A stretch of 10,459 nt of DNA from an uncultured Clostridia bacterium. Its GTDB lineage: Bacteria > Bacillota > Clostridia > Oscillospirales > CAG-272. The notes under the pieces were generated by a model. It was given only the letters and a program-made list of their open reading frames with translations, had not been told where the DNA came from and made no database searches. The stretch lies in the NCBI GenBank assembly GCA_904502055.1, contig CAJGDZ010000054.1:1-10459 (forward strand), read 5' to 3'. Each line of letters starts with the position of its first letter. Position 1 is the stretch's first letter. The translations under genes and the position numbers were made by a program. This document shows, in pieces, positions 1 to 6,280 of this stretch.

Positions 1-781
1 GCGTCTTCTGCATGGCGGGCAGCTGCTCAAAGGGCACTTCCACGCCCATATCGCCGCGCGCGACCATGATGCCGTCGCAGTACTGGCAAATTTCCTCAAT
101 GTTGTCCACGCCCGACTGGTTTTCGATCTTGGCAATCAGCTCGATGTGCTCGGCACCCAGATCGTGCATATAATTGCGGACGTCGATAAGATCCTGCTTG
201 CAGGAAACGAAGGAGCAGGCAATGTAGTCAATGCCGTTGTCCACGCCGAACTTGATGTCCTTTTTGTCCTGCTCGGAGAGATAAGGCTGCTTCATCACCT
301 TGCCGGGGAAGCTCATGCTCTTGCGGTCGGAAAGCTCGCCACCGCAAACCACCTTGCACTCGATGTTCGCACCGTCGATCTTATCTACAAGGAAGGACAA
401 AAGTCCGTTGTTCAGCAGAATGGTGTCGCCCACGGAAAGCTCACGGGGAAGCCTGTTATAGCTGACCGATACGCGCTCGCGGTTTCCCACGACCTCGTCG
501 GTGGTAAAGGTAAATCGGTCGCCGTCCGACAGGAGGATCTTTCCGCCCTCAAAGGTCTTGATGCGGTATTCCGGCCCCTTGGTGTCCAGCATAATGGCAA
601 TGGGGAGTCCCAGCTCCTTGCGCACCTCTTTGACAAGGTCGATCCGTTTTTGATGATCGGCGTGCGTGTTATGAGAAAAGTTCATCCGGGCCACGTTCAT
701 ACCGGCGCGGCAAAGCCCGGTGATGATCTCTTTGGTCTCGCTGGCAGGTCCCAGCGTGCATACGATTTTGGTTTTACGCAT
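1..781 (-). CDS. pyk: Pyruvate kinase, N-terminal 260 residues (runs off the left edge)
   Basis: Pyruvate kinase transfers phosphate from phosphoenolpyruvate to ADP, the last step of glycolysis, in the cytoplasm. The reading begins MRKTKIVCTLGPAS, the hallmark N-terminus. It then shows the active-site strand NVARMNFSH (Arg32, Asn34, Ser36) and LDTKGPE (Asp66, Thr67), followed by the B domain at about 72-165. IAKIENQ supplies the catalytic Lys218 and Glu220, and MVARGDMGVE supplies Asp244. Glu71 in GPE matches the potassium-dependent class. The usual DDG of the B domain reads NNG (residues 124-126). The start at 781 has AGGAG six bases upstream (788-792). The C-terminal half lies outside the window, so it is not known whether the extra PEP-utiliser-like domain of some Firmicutes is present. 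It is transcribed alone from its own promoter, divergently from the SleB-like gene. Confidence 0.96.
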   Translation of the reverse strand, partial: MRKTKIVCTLGPASETKEIITGLCRAGMNVARMNFSHNTHADHQKRIDLVKEVRKELGLPIAIMLDTKGPEYRIKTFEGGKILLSDGDRFTFTTDEVVGNRERVSVSYNRLPRELSVGDTILLNNGLLSFLVDKIDGANIECKVVCGGELSDRKSMSFPGKVMKQPYLSEQDKKDIKFGVDNGIDYIACSFVSCKQDLIDVRNYMHDLGAEHIELIAKIENQSGVDNIEEICQYCDGIMVARGDMGVEVPFEQLPAMQKT

Positions 782-821
782 ATCTGTCTCCTATTAAATT
801 ATGTTATAAAAATCAATTTAT

Positions 822-836
822 TGTGATTATATCACA
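822..836. promoter_or_regulatory. Palindrome over the pyk -10 box, possible operator
   Basis: TGTGAT-TAT-ATCACA is a perfect 6-bp inverted repeat covering the whole -10 element. A protein bound here would block RNA polymerase, so a repressor site is the natural reading. The half-sites TGTGA/TCACA recall CRP-type and Rex-type operators, but the 5-base centre is one base shorter than either consensus. The regulator is unknown, and the palindrome could be chance in AT-rich DNA. Confidence 0.35.
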
Positions 837-854
837 TTTTATGAGAAAATACAA
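826..854 (-). promoter_or_regulatory. Sigma-A promoter of pyruvate kinase
   Basis: On the minus strand, -35 TTGTAT (849-854) and a perfect -10 TATAAT (826-831) are separated by exactly 17 bases. The -10 is preceded by TGA, an extended -10. It lies about 45 bases upstream of the pyk start codon, with an AT-rich leader between. The spacing and orientation make it the obvious pyk promoter. Confidence 0.8.
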
Positions 855-1070
855 GGTCTTTACTGAAATTGGTGTAATTTTGAAAAGTGGTGAATGATTC
901 ATGAAGTCACAAGGAAATGGATAGAAAAACGGGGAAATTGTGGCAAAAGTGGGGGATGAGAGTCAAAATATGCCGCTTTTGGCAGGATTTGTGGGTTGAA
1001 AGGAAAATCAAGGTATGGTAGGATAATTGCAGGAAACGCGAAAGAAGTTCCAAAACGAAAGGAGAACCTT
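855..1070. other. Intergenic region between divergent pyk and SleB-like gene
   Basis: No coding region with a ribosome site is seen in this stretch. It holds upstream DNA of the pyk promoter, a weak rightward promoter candidate (996-1024) and the ribosome site of the SleB-like gene (AAAGGAG, 1058-1064). No riboswitch-like structure or RNA gene was recognised. Confidence 0.5.
996..1024 (+). promoter_or_regulatory. Weak candidate promoter of the SleB-like gene
   Basis: TTGAAA (996-1001), a 17-base spacer and TAGGAT (1019-1024) form a modest sigma-A match 47 bases before the start codon. It is clearly weaker than the other promoters of the window. Given the likely role of the product, a sporulation or stationary-phase sigma factor might be used instead, but no confident motif for one was seen. 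Confidence 0.3.
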
Positions 1071-1913
1071 ATGAGAAAAAACAAAAAACCGATCGCCTGG
1101 CTCGGCGCGCTTCTATGTGCCATCAGCCTTTTGTCTGTCCTTGCCTTGCCCACCTTTGCCACGGCACCGCCCATTCCCATCTCGCTGGAAAACGGGAAAA
1201 CGGTAAACGGTGAGCTGATCGATTCCACGACCTACATACCGCTCAGGCGCTTCTGCGACGCGATGGGCGGCGCTACGATCGAATGGAACGCGCGGACAAG
1301 CACCGCCACGGTCACAAACAGCGCACGCGGCTTACATATGACCGTAAAGCAGGGCGCCTCGTATATCGTAGCCAACGGCCGATATTTTTACGCCCCCACG
1401 GGAGTCCGCAACGTCGGCGGCTCACTTTACGTGCCCATCCGTCCCTTAGCCAAGGCCTACTGCTTGGACGTGACCTGGAGCGACGCCACGCGCTCGGTGG
1501 CACTGAGCTCGACCGGCAAGAGCCTTACGAGCGGCGATAGCTTTTACAAATCGGACGAGGTCTATTGGCTCTCGCGTATTATCCACGCCGAGTCGGGAAG
1601 CGAGCCCTTTAAGGGAAAGATCGCCGTCGGCAACGTGGTGCTCAACCGTGTGGAGAGCAAGCAGTACCCGAACACCATCTACGGCGTCATTTTTGACCGC
1701 CGCTACGGCACGCAGTTCTCGCCCGTGTCCTTCGGTACCATTTACCGCACGCCCTCCGAGGAGAGCATCATCGCCGCCAAGATCTGCCTTGAGGGCTACA
1801 CGCTCTCCGAGGACATTCTGTTCTTTATGAATCCTCGCCTTTCCACTACCAACTGGATCGCCGAAAACCGCCCCTACGCCTTCACCATCGGCCGCCACGA
1901 CTTTTATTACTGA
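1071..1913 (+). CDS. Secreted SleB-type cell-wall hydrolase with copper-amine-oxidase-like N-terminal domain
   Basis: This 280-residue protein probably cleaves peptidoglycan outside the membrane. SleB-family enzymes are lytic transglycosylases acting on spore cortex or cell wall. Residues 1-30 form a signal peptide: MRKNKK, a hydrophobic stretch, then PTFA with cleavage near residue 30-32. Residues about 38-148 carry two copper-amine-oxidase-N-like repeats (NGKTVNGELI...YIPLRRFCDAMG...W and YAPTGVRNVGGSLYVPIRPLAKA...W), a module common in secreted Clostridia proteins and thought to bind wall or partners, not copper. Residues about 160-280 are Hydrolase_2/SleB: LSRIIHAES with the expected catalytic Glu174, then GKIAVGNVVLNRV, QFSPV and FFMNP. 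The start at 1071 is chosen because AAAGGAG ends six bases before it and the signal peptide follows at once; an upstream in-frame ATG at 996 lacks both. A sporulation or germination role is possible, but vegetative wall turnover is equally open. No YpeB partner is adjacent. The gene stands alone between a weak promoter and a strong terminator. Confidence 0.88.
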   Translation: MRKNKKPIAWLGALLCAISLLSVLALPTFATAPPIPISLENGKTVNGELIDSTTYIPLRRFCDAMGGATIEWNARTSTATVTNSARGLHMTVKQGASYIVANGRYFYAPTGVRNVGGSLYVPIRPLAKAYCLDVTWSDATRSVALSSTGKSLTSGDSFYKSDEVYWLSRIIHAESGSEPFKGKIAVGNVVLNRVESKQYPNTIYGVIFDRRYGTQFSPVSFGTIYRTPSEESIIAAKICLEGYTLSEDILFFMNPRLSTTNWIAENRPYAFTIGRHDFYY

Positions 1914-1918
1914 TATGA

Positions 1919-1967
1919 AAAAGCCACCTCTGCGCCCCTGCCATAGAGCAGGGGCGCAGAGGCTTTT
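1919..1967 (+). terminator. Rho-independent terminator after the SleB-like gene
   Basis: A perfect 15-bp stem (1927-1941 with 1948-1962) has a six-base loop, CATAGA. AAAAG precedes it and CTTTT follows. It begins just after the stop codon and ends the rightward unit before the promoter at 2020. The A-rich left flank could also let it work leftward. Confidence 0.85.
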
Positions 1968-2019
1968 GGCCATTTTGCTTTCTGCATTCGCCAAAAAACA
2001 ACCAAATGCTTTAAACGTG

Positions 2020-2048
2020 TTGACAACAAAGCAGAAACATGATAATAT
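2020..2048 (+). promoter_or_regulatory. Sigma-A promoter of the GH120 gene
   Basis: TTGACA (2020-2025), a 17-base spacer and TAATAT (2043-2048) lie 38 bases before the start codon. GATAAT at 2041 is an alternative -10 with a 15-base spacer. No clear operator palindrome was seen, so induction by xylan sugars cannot be read from this site. Confidence 0.6.
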
Positions 2049-2085
2049 GAAATTGTAAAATTCTTGGCAGATTTGGAGAGGCAAT

Positions 2086-4017
2086 ATGATCTATTACGTA
2101 TCCACAAGCGGAAACGACAAGGCACTCGGCACGAAGGATGCACCCTTTCGAACCATAAATCACGCGGCGCAGATTGCACGCGCGGGCGATACGGTGCGCG
2201 TGTTCGGCGGCGTATATCGGGAATGGGTCAATCCGAAGAACGGGGGCGGCTCTCCTGAAAACCCCATCGTGTATGAGGCGATGGAAGGGGAACATCCCGT
2301 AATTAAAGGCTCGGAGATTGTCGAATCTTGGGAAAGGGTCGAGGGAAGTGTGTGGAAAAGCGTTCTGCCCAACGCGATGTTTGGGACCTTCAATCCTTAT
2401 GCAACGCCTCTCAGCGGTGACTGGTTTTGTACGCCGACCGAGTATCAGGTGCATCTCGGGGACGTTTATATCAACGGTGTGTCGATGTATGAGGCAAGCT
2501 CGATGGAGGATCTTTATACGGCCGAGCGTCGCGAAGGCGGGTTTCAGTGCTATGGGAAAAAGAGCTTTCCCGAAGAGCCGATCTTGAACGCCGAAAACAC
2601 GGTGTATCGCTGGCTTGCCGAGGTTGATGCCGAGAACACGGTCATATACGGAAATTTTCACGGATATGATCCGAACAAAGAACTCATCGAGGTCAATGTT
2701 CGCAAATGCTGTTTTTATCCCACACAAACGGGGCGCGACTATATCACGCTTCGCGGGTTTGAGATCTGTCACGCCGCTTGTCCCTTCACGCCGCCCACGG
2801 CCGATCAGGTGGCGATGGTCGGATGCAATTGGAGCCGTGGATGGGTGATCGAAAACAATCATCTGCACGACGCCAAGTGCAGTGCGATCAGTATTGGCAA
2901 AGAGGGAAGCACCGGCGACAACGATTATACCAAATACCACCGCAAGCATTCGCACTACTATCAGACCGAGGCGGTCTTCCGTGGTCTTCGTGCAGGGTGG
3001 TGCAAAGAAAAGATCGGTTCTCACCTCATAAGAAACAACGTGATTCACGATTGCGGACAGAACGCCGTGGTGGGGCATATGGGCTGTGCCTTCAGTCGCA
3101 TTGTTCATAATCATATATATAGTATTGCGACCAAGCACGAGTTTTTCGGCTATGAGATCGCAGGCATCAAGCTTCACGCGGCCATCGACGTGGTGATCGA
3201 AAACAACTGTATTCACGATACTACGCTCGGCGTTTGGCTTGACTGGCAGGCGCAGGGGACACGTGTGACAAAAAACCTTTTCTATGACAACATACGTGAC
3301 TTTATGATCGAGGTGGCCCACGGCCCGTGTACGGTGGATAACAATGTGATGCTCTCGGCGCAAACGATAGAAAATGTTGCGCAGGGAACAGCTTTTATTC
3401 ATAATATTCTTGGTGGAAATATGCATCATTTTGCGATTATGGATCGGCAGATGCCCTATCATCTTCCGCACTCTACCGAGGTGCTTGGCATCGCTCCGAT
3501 CTTTGGTGGCGATGACCGTATGTTCAACAATCTGCTTTTGTGCAAAGAATCGGGATCGCCGATCAATTTCAAGCCGATGCAGCTGCAATATGAGACGAAT
3601 CTTACCCCGCAGGACTACTATTCAAAGGCGATGGCGGGCGGCTACGGTCACGGCAATCCCCCCGCGCTTCCTGTGTGGGTCGAGGATAATGCATATGCAA
3701 AAAGTTGCGATTATCTTGAGCTTGAGCGCGGTGCGGTTACGGCGGAGGGGCTTGATGCAAGAATTGAGCGCAAAGCGAACGAATGGTTTTTGGTCATGGA
3801 CGTGCCGCAAGCCTTTTTTGATGCAAAATGTCAGCCGGTGACCACCGAGCGTCTGGGAGCGCCCGTATACGCCGAAGCGCCTTACGACAACCCCGACGGA
3901 ACGCCGCTGGATCTTGTTACCGATCTGATCGGTGACAAGCGCGGGGAAATTCTTCTTCCCGGCCCGCTTGCTCATTTGAAGGTTGGTAAGCAAACAATCA
4001 AAATTTGGGAGATTTGA
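2086..4017 (+). CDS. GH120-type beta-xylosidase, right-handed parallel beta-helix
   Basis: Likely releases xylose from the non-reducing ends of xylo-oligosaccharides in the cytoplasm. The 643-residue length and sequence order match my memory of Thermoanaerobacterium saccharolyticum XylC, founder of GH120: YYVSTSGNDKALGT at the start, GVYREWV (42-48), FYPTQTGRDYITLRGFE (210-226), HDAKCSAISIGKE (261-273), GQNAVVGH (324-331) and EIAGIKLHAAIDV (357-369). In XylC the nucleophile and acid/base, recalled as Asp382 and Glu405, are 23 residues apart. Here WLDW gives Asp386 and IEVAHG gives Glu409, the same spacing, so both catalytic acids appear intact. Repeating IENN/IRNN/VTKN turns (about 255-420) are the beta-helix rungs, interrupted by a jelly-roll-like insertion at about 75-210. 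The C-terminal part (about 560-643) is a small beta-domain. There is no signal peptide, so substrate must be imported. GGAGAGG (2075-2081) fixes the start. It is monocistronic, and no xylose isomerase, kinase or transporter is adjacent. Specificity beyond beta-xyloside is not certain. Confidence 0.9.
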   Translation: MIYYVSTSGNDKALGTKDAPFRTINHAAQIARAGDTVRVFGGVYREWVNPKNGGGSPENPIVYEAMEGEHPVIKGSEIVESWERVEGSVWKSVLPNAMFGTFNPYATPLSGDWFCTPTEYQVHLGDVYINGVSMYEASSMEDLYTAERREGGFQCYGKKSFPEEPILNAENTVYRWLAEVDAENTVIYGNFHGYDPNKELIEVNVRKCCFYPTQTGRDYITLRGFEICHAACPFTPPTADQVAMVGCNWSRGWVIENNHLHDAKCSAISIGKEGSTGDNDYTKYHRKHSHYYQTEAVFRGLRAGWCKEKIGSHLIRNNVIHDCGQNAVVGHMGCAFSRIVHNHIYSIATKHEFFGYEIAGIKLHAAIDVVIENNCIHDTTLGVWLDWQAQGTRVTKNLFYDNIRDFMIEVAHGPCTVDNNVMLSAQTIENVAQGTAFIHNILGGNMHHFAIMDRQMPYHLPHSTEVLGIAPIFGGDDRMFNNLLLCKESGSPINFKPMQLQYETNLTPQDYYSKAMAGGYGHGNPPALPVWVEDNAYAKSCDYLELERGAVTAEGLDARIERKANEWFLVMDVPQAFFDAKCQPVTTERLGAPVYAEAPYDNPDGTPLDLVTDLIGDKRGEILLPGPLAHLKVGKQTIKIWEI

Positions 4018-4026
4018 GCTGTTTTT

Positions 4027-4065
4027 AAAGCGAAAAGCCACGGCGTTGCCGTGGCTTTTCGCTTT
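4027..4065. terminator. Bidirectional terminator shared by two convergent glycosidase genes
   Basis: A perfect 18-bp inverted repeat (4027-4044 with 4048-4065) closes a three-base loop, GTT. The U-rich tail is short rightward (TTTATTTC) and poor leftward (AAAAAC after TTT). It begins 9 bases after the GH120 stop codon, and the stop codon of the leftward glycosidase (4064-4066) lies partly in its right arm. One hairpin therefore serves both genes. Confidence 0.8.
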
Positions 4066-5908
4066 ATTTCAAAATCAAATGAACGCTTTGTCTCGGGGCA
4101 AGTGTGAGCGTCAGCGAGGTGCCGATGTGCGGCGTGCGGATACCTTTTTCGCTGTCCCAAATTTCGAGAATCGGCTCGCGAATGGTGGTTGTGATCGTTT
4201 CTTCTCCTTCGTTGGAAAGAAAGAGAATGTCCACGCCGTATTTTCTTACATGGGTCAGGCGCAAATCCTTGTGATGGTCTATGTCGGTCAGCGTTTGGCT
4301 GAGACGGCGAAGCTTTGTGAGATATGCTTCCTCATCTTCTGCGTAATCGGAATAATGAATTACGCTTCCACCTGCCGCGCGGAAGGCGGCAAGAAAGCTG
4401 GCCGAACGACGGTCTGTCGTGCCGTCTGTGATGATCACGCGGTAGCTCTGCGAGGCAATATGTGCCGCGCCGTCCCGTAGCACTACCTCGTCAAGCAGGG
4501 AGCGCTCGAGATAATTGAATTCGATCTGATTTTCGTAAAGGGCGCGCGCAGGTCGATCGGGAAGGTCGCGCTCAGCGCACAGAATGGCAATGTCGGTGAT
4601 ATTCACGCTGTCGGTGTTGAGGGCCGAGCAACGCTTAATGTAATCGGTGATCTCGCCGTACTCATCCCAGAAGGAGCCGTGCATTCCCACCTGTGGCGGC
4701 CTTTCGTTGCGCCTGGGGCCGCGAACGGAATAGTAAAAGGCGTGGGGAATGATAAGGTTACAGCCGCGGGCAAAGAGCCAGTCAACATACCATTTCATAT
4801 CGGCGCGGTCAAAGGCGTAAGGATCGTCGCGGTGACCGCAAACGCCAAAGCACTCGTTTCCGTTTCGCCGTTTGCCGCGGTGACGGGCGCTGTCCGAGGC
4901 GCATTTACCCATGGTGCTGTGCTGGCCGATGATATTGGTAGGCTCACCGGGATAAACCACGCGCCATACAATGTCCTGGCAGGGAATGTCAAAATGCGAC
5001 AGAAGATAGATGTCGTCGCTTCGGGCGGGGTGTCCCGTCAGTGCGATGCCGTGCGCACGGCACCAGGTGGCGATCTGTCCATAATAGACGCGATTCATCC
5101 GCGCGAACACCGCGCGTTCATATGCCTCGCGAACGGCGGCCGCCTCCTTGGCTGTAGAATCAAAGAGAGCAGGCAGATGCTCCACGGTATAGCCCGTGGC
5201 AAGGAAATCGACAAGAAAATCTCCCGTCCAGGAGATAAGCCCCTTTACTCCGAGACACCCTTGAAGGTTTGGCTCGTCAGTAAAGATGGCAATGACCGTC
5301 TTCCCGAAGTGCTCGGAGAGGGAAGCATAGTATTTTTCGTGTGTCAGACGGATAAAGGTGGCAACCGATTTGGGATTGAGAAGATCAGCGGCGGGGGGAG
5401 CCCCGGGGTCGGTCTCGTCCTGCCCGTAATACGTACCGCGAATAACGCCGCGCGTGGGGGTCAGGATAAAATAGCGCGGCAAACCGTCGTGCTCGACCGT
5501 GGCAATCAGCTCCTCGCCCTCGGCCAGCTCGGGCGATTCGGTCATTTTGAGGCCTTTGGCGCAAAAATCGGGATTTTCCGCCACCACCTGGCCGCCGCAC
5601 GAGCCTGAGGGGTACATAGCCTCATCGTAAAGAATGACCTTCATATTTAAAGAGGCGGCAAGCTCGACCGCATAGCGTACGAAATGCAGCCAGCGCTCTC
5701 CCATATAGGTGATCTCGGGATCCAGACCGATGCGCGGATGAATGACAAAGCCGTCCACGCCCTTTTGCTTAAAGGCGTGTATCTGTCGGGAAATTTCATC
5801 CTCGGCCAACGTGTCGTTCCAAAACCAGAAGGGAATGGGCGAAAATTCCACGGAGGGATGCTCAAATTCATATATCAGACGATCCAAACCGAGCGTGTTA
5901 TTTGTCAT
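4064..5908 (-). CDS. Putative cytoplasmic glycoside hydrolase, GH106/GH42-like TIM barrel
   Basis: A 614-residue enzyme of glycosidase architecture; the substrate is unknown. Residues about 25-430 read as a TIM barrel. PFWFWND (26-32) with an alternating helix, GVDGFVIHPRIGL (50-62), KVILYDEAMYPSGSCGG (90-106), VIAIFTDEPN (205-214) and NECFG (350-355 region) follow the order seen in GH106 alpha-L-rhamnosidases and related beta-galactosidase-like families. Glu212 and Glu352 are the best acid/base and nucleophile candidates by position (inference). Residues about 436-540 (DIAILCAERD...YRVIITDG...GGSVIHYS) resemble the flavodoxin-like trimerisation domain of GH42, and a small beta-domain ends the chain. 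It is much shorter than typical secreted GH106 proteins (about 1000 residues) and has no signal peptide. ATG 5908 is chosen because AAAGGAG (5918-5924) precedes it with a nine-base gap; an in-frame ATG at 5974 lies inside the promoter. It is convergent with the GH120 gene, which suggests handling of plant-type oligosaccharides or glycosides. Confidence 0.7.
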   Translation of the reverse strand: MTNNTLGLDRLIYEFEHPSVEFSPIPFWFWNDTLAEDEISRQIHAFKQKGVDGFVIHPRIGLDPEITYMGERWLHFVRYAVELAASLNMKVILYDEAMYPSGSCGGQVVAENPDFCAKGLKMTESPELAEGEELIATVEHDGLPRYFILTPTRGVIRGTYYGQDETDPGAPPAADLLNPKSVATFIRLTHEKYYASLSEHFGKTVIAIFTDEPNLQGCLGVKGLISWTGDFLVDFLATGYTVEHLPALFDSTAKEAAAVREAYERAVFARMNRVYYGQIATWCRAHGIALTGHPARSDDIYLLSHFDIPCQDIVWRVVYPGEPTNIIGQHSTMGKCASDSARHRGKRRNGNECFGVCGHRDDPYAFDRADMKWYVDWLFARGCNLIIPHAFYYSVRGPRRNERPPQVGMHGSFWDEYGEITDYIKRCSALNTDSVNITDIAILCAERDLPDRPARALYENQIEFNYLERSLLDEVVLRDGAAHIASQSYRVIITDGTTDRRSASFLAAFRAAGGSVIHYSDYAEDEEAYLTKLRRLSQTLTDIDHHKDLRLTHVRKYGVDILFLSNEGEETITTTIREPILEIWDSEKGIRTPHIGTSLTLTLAPRQSVHLILK

Positions 5909-5945
5909 AGCAAGCTTCTCCTTTGACGATGAATACCTTGAGTCA

Positions 5946-5974
5946 ATTCTATCATGGATCCGAGTGCTTGTCAA
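5946..5974 (-). promoter_or_regulatory. Sigma-A promoter of the GH106/GH42-like gene
   Basis: On the minus strand, a perfect TTGACA (5969-5974) and TAGAAT (5946-5951, five of six matches) are separated by 17 bases. It lies about 38 bases before the chosen start codon and supports that start over the one at 5974. It is back to back with the ncRNA promoter, with only 14 bases between the two -35 boxes. Confidence 0.8.
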
Positions 5975-5988
5975 TCCTTATTTGACTC

Positions 5989-6017
5989 TTGACAAAAGCA
6001 ATCGGGTGTGATATAAT
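5989..6017 (+). promoter_or_regulatory. Perfect-consensus sigma-A promoter of the structured ncRNA
   Basis: TTGACA (5989-5994), a 17-base spacer and TATAAT (6012-6017), with TGA before the -10. This is the full consensus with an extended -10. No start codon with a ribosome site follows, but a long self-complementary transcript does. That is the pattern of a strongly expressed stable RNA gene. Expected transcription start is near 6024, exactly where the closing stem of the RNA begins. Confidence 0.88.
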
Positions 6018-6023
6018 GCACTT

Positions 6024-6240
6024 GCCAAACGAACTAAATATATACAGTACTATGGGTGTATTTTCTTTTTTAGGGATAGGTATACCTTTTTTGGGTTATG
6101 CTCGTAGGTAATGAATTTGATAAAATGCAAATTCCATACCTGCGAGGATATGAATATGCCCTCAGGCTGTATACGGTTCGTTTGGCGACAACCGGAGTTT
6201 GCGTTTTTGTGCGGCGGCTTCGGCTGTCGCACTTTTTATT
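6024..6240 (+). ncRNA. Structured non-coding RNA, family unassigned (rod-shaped, 6S-like outline)
   Basis: The predicted transcript starts at the foot of a closed structure. P1 is an 11-bp perfect stem pairing GCCAAACGAAC (6024-6034) with GTTCGTTTGGC (6176-6186). Inside it, P2 pairs TATACAG (6041-6047) with CTGTATA (6167-6173). P3 pairs GGGTGTAT (6054-6061) with ATATGCCC (6154-6161), including two G-U pairs. An apical stem pairs CTCGTAGGTA (6101-6110) with TACCTGCGAG (6136-6145) and GAATTTG (6113-6119) with CAAATTC (6127-6133). About 39 U-rich bases (6062-6100) are left on one side of the bubble. A U-tailed hairpin (6209-6232) ends the transcript. A rod with paired ends and an internal bubble recalls 6S RNA (ssrS), but the bubble is very lopsided and I do not recognise the conserved 6S sequence. 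SRP RNA and RNase P motifs are absent. The function is unknown. The only small open frames here lack ribosome sites. Confidence 0.6.
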
Positions 6241-6264
6241 TATAAGCCAACTCCGATTGTCGCG
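6185..6264. repeat. 80-bp inverted repeat enclosing the ncRNA terminator
   Basis: The arms 6185-6199 and 6249-6263 (GCGACAA then CCGGAGTT against AACTCCG then TTGTCGC) pair over 15 positions with a single C-A mismatch. Between them lie the TTCG terminator hairpin and AT-rich linkers. The left arm shares its first two bases with the 3' side of the ncRNA closing stem. A termination hairpin does not need this outer stem, so the whole may be a palindromic insertion element or the 3' domain of a longer RNA. No coding content. Confidence 0.6.
6209..6240 (+). terminator. Rho-independent terminator of the ncRNA
   Basis: GTGCGGCGGC (6209-6218) pairs fully with GCTGTCGCAC (6223-6232) around a TTCG tetraloop, with two G-U pairs. 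TTTTTATTT follows. TTTTT also precedes the stem, giving AAAAA after it on the other strand, so leftward termination is unlikely. It sits inside the larger inverted repeat 6185-6264. Confidence 0.8.
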
Positions 6265-6280
6265 AAACAAATCGAGTTTT

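Noticed and set aside
146..826. 226-codon open frame on the plus strand
   Set aside because: It lies antisense to the clearly recognisable pyruvate kinase, has no ribosome site, and its translation shows no family features.
888..909. Palindrome-like stretch TGAATGATTCA with flanking GTGA/TCAC
   Set aside because: It is short and imperfect, lies far from either promoter core, and is within what AT-rich DNA gives by chance.
2011..3588. 525-codon open frame on the minus strand
   Set aside because: It is the mirror of the GH120 gene, whose domains and catalytic residues are all read on the plus strand; it also runs through the GH120 promoter.
4679..5608. 309-codon open frame on the plus strand
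   Set aside because: It is antisense to the GH106/GH42-like gene and has no credible start signal or domain.
5909..5974. Longer start for the GH106/GH42-like protein at 5974
   Set aside because: It would begin inside the -35 box of the best promoter and add 22 residues with no family match, while 5908 has a strong ribosome site.
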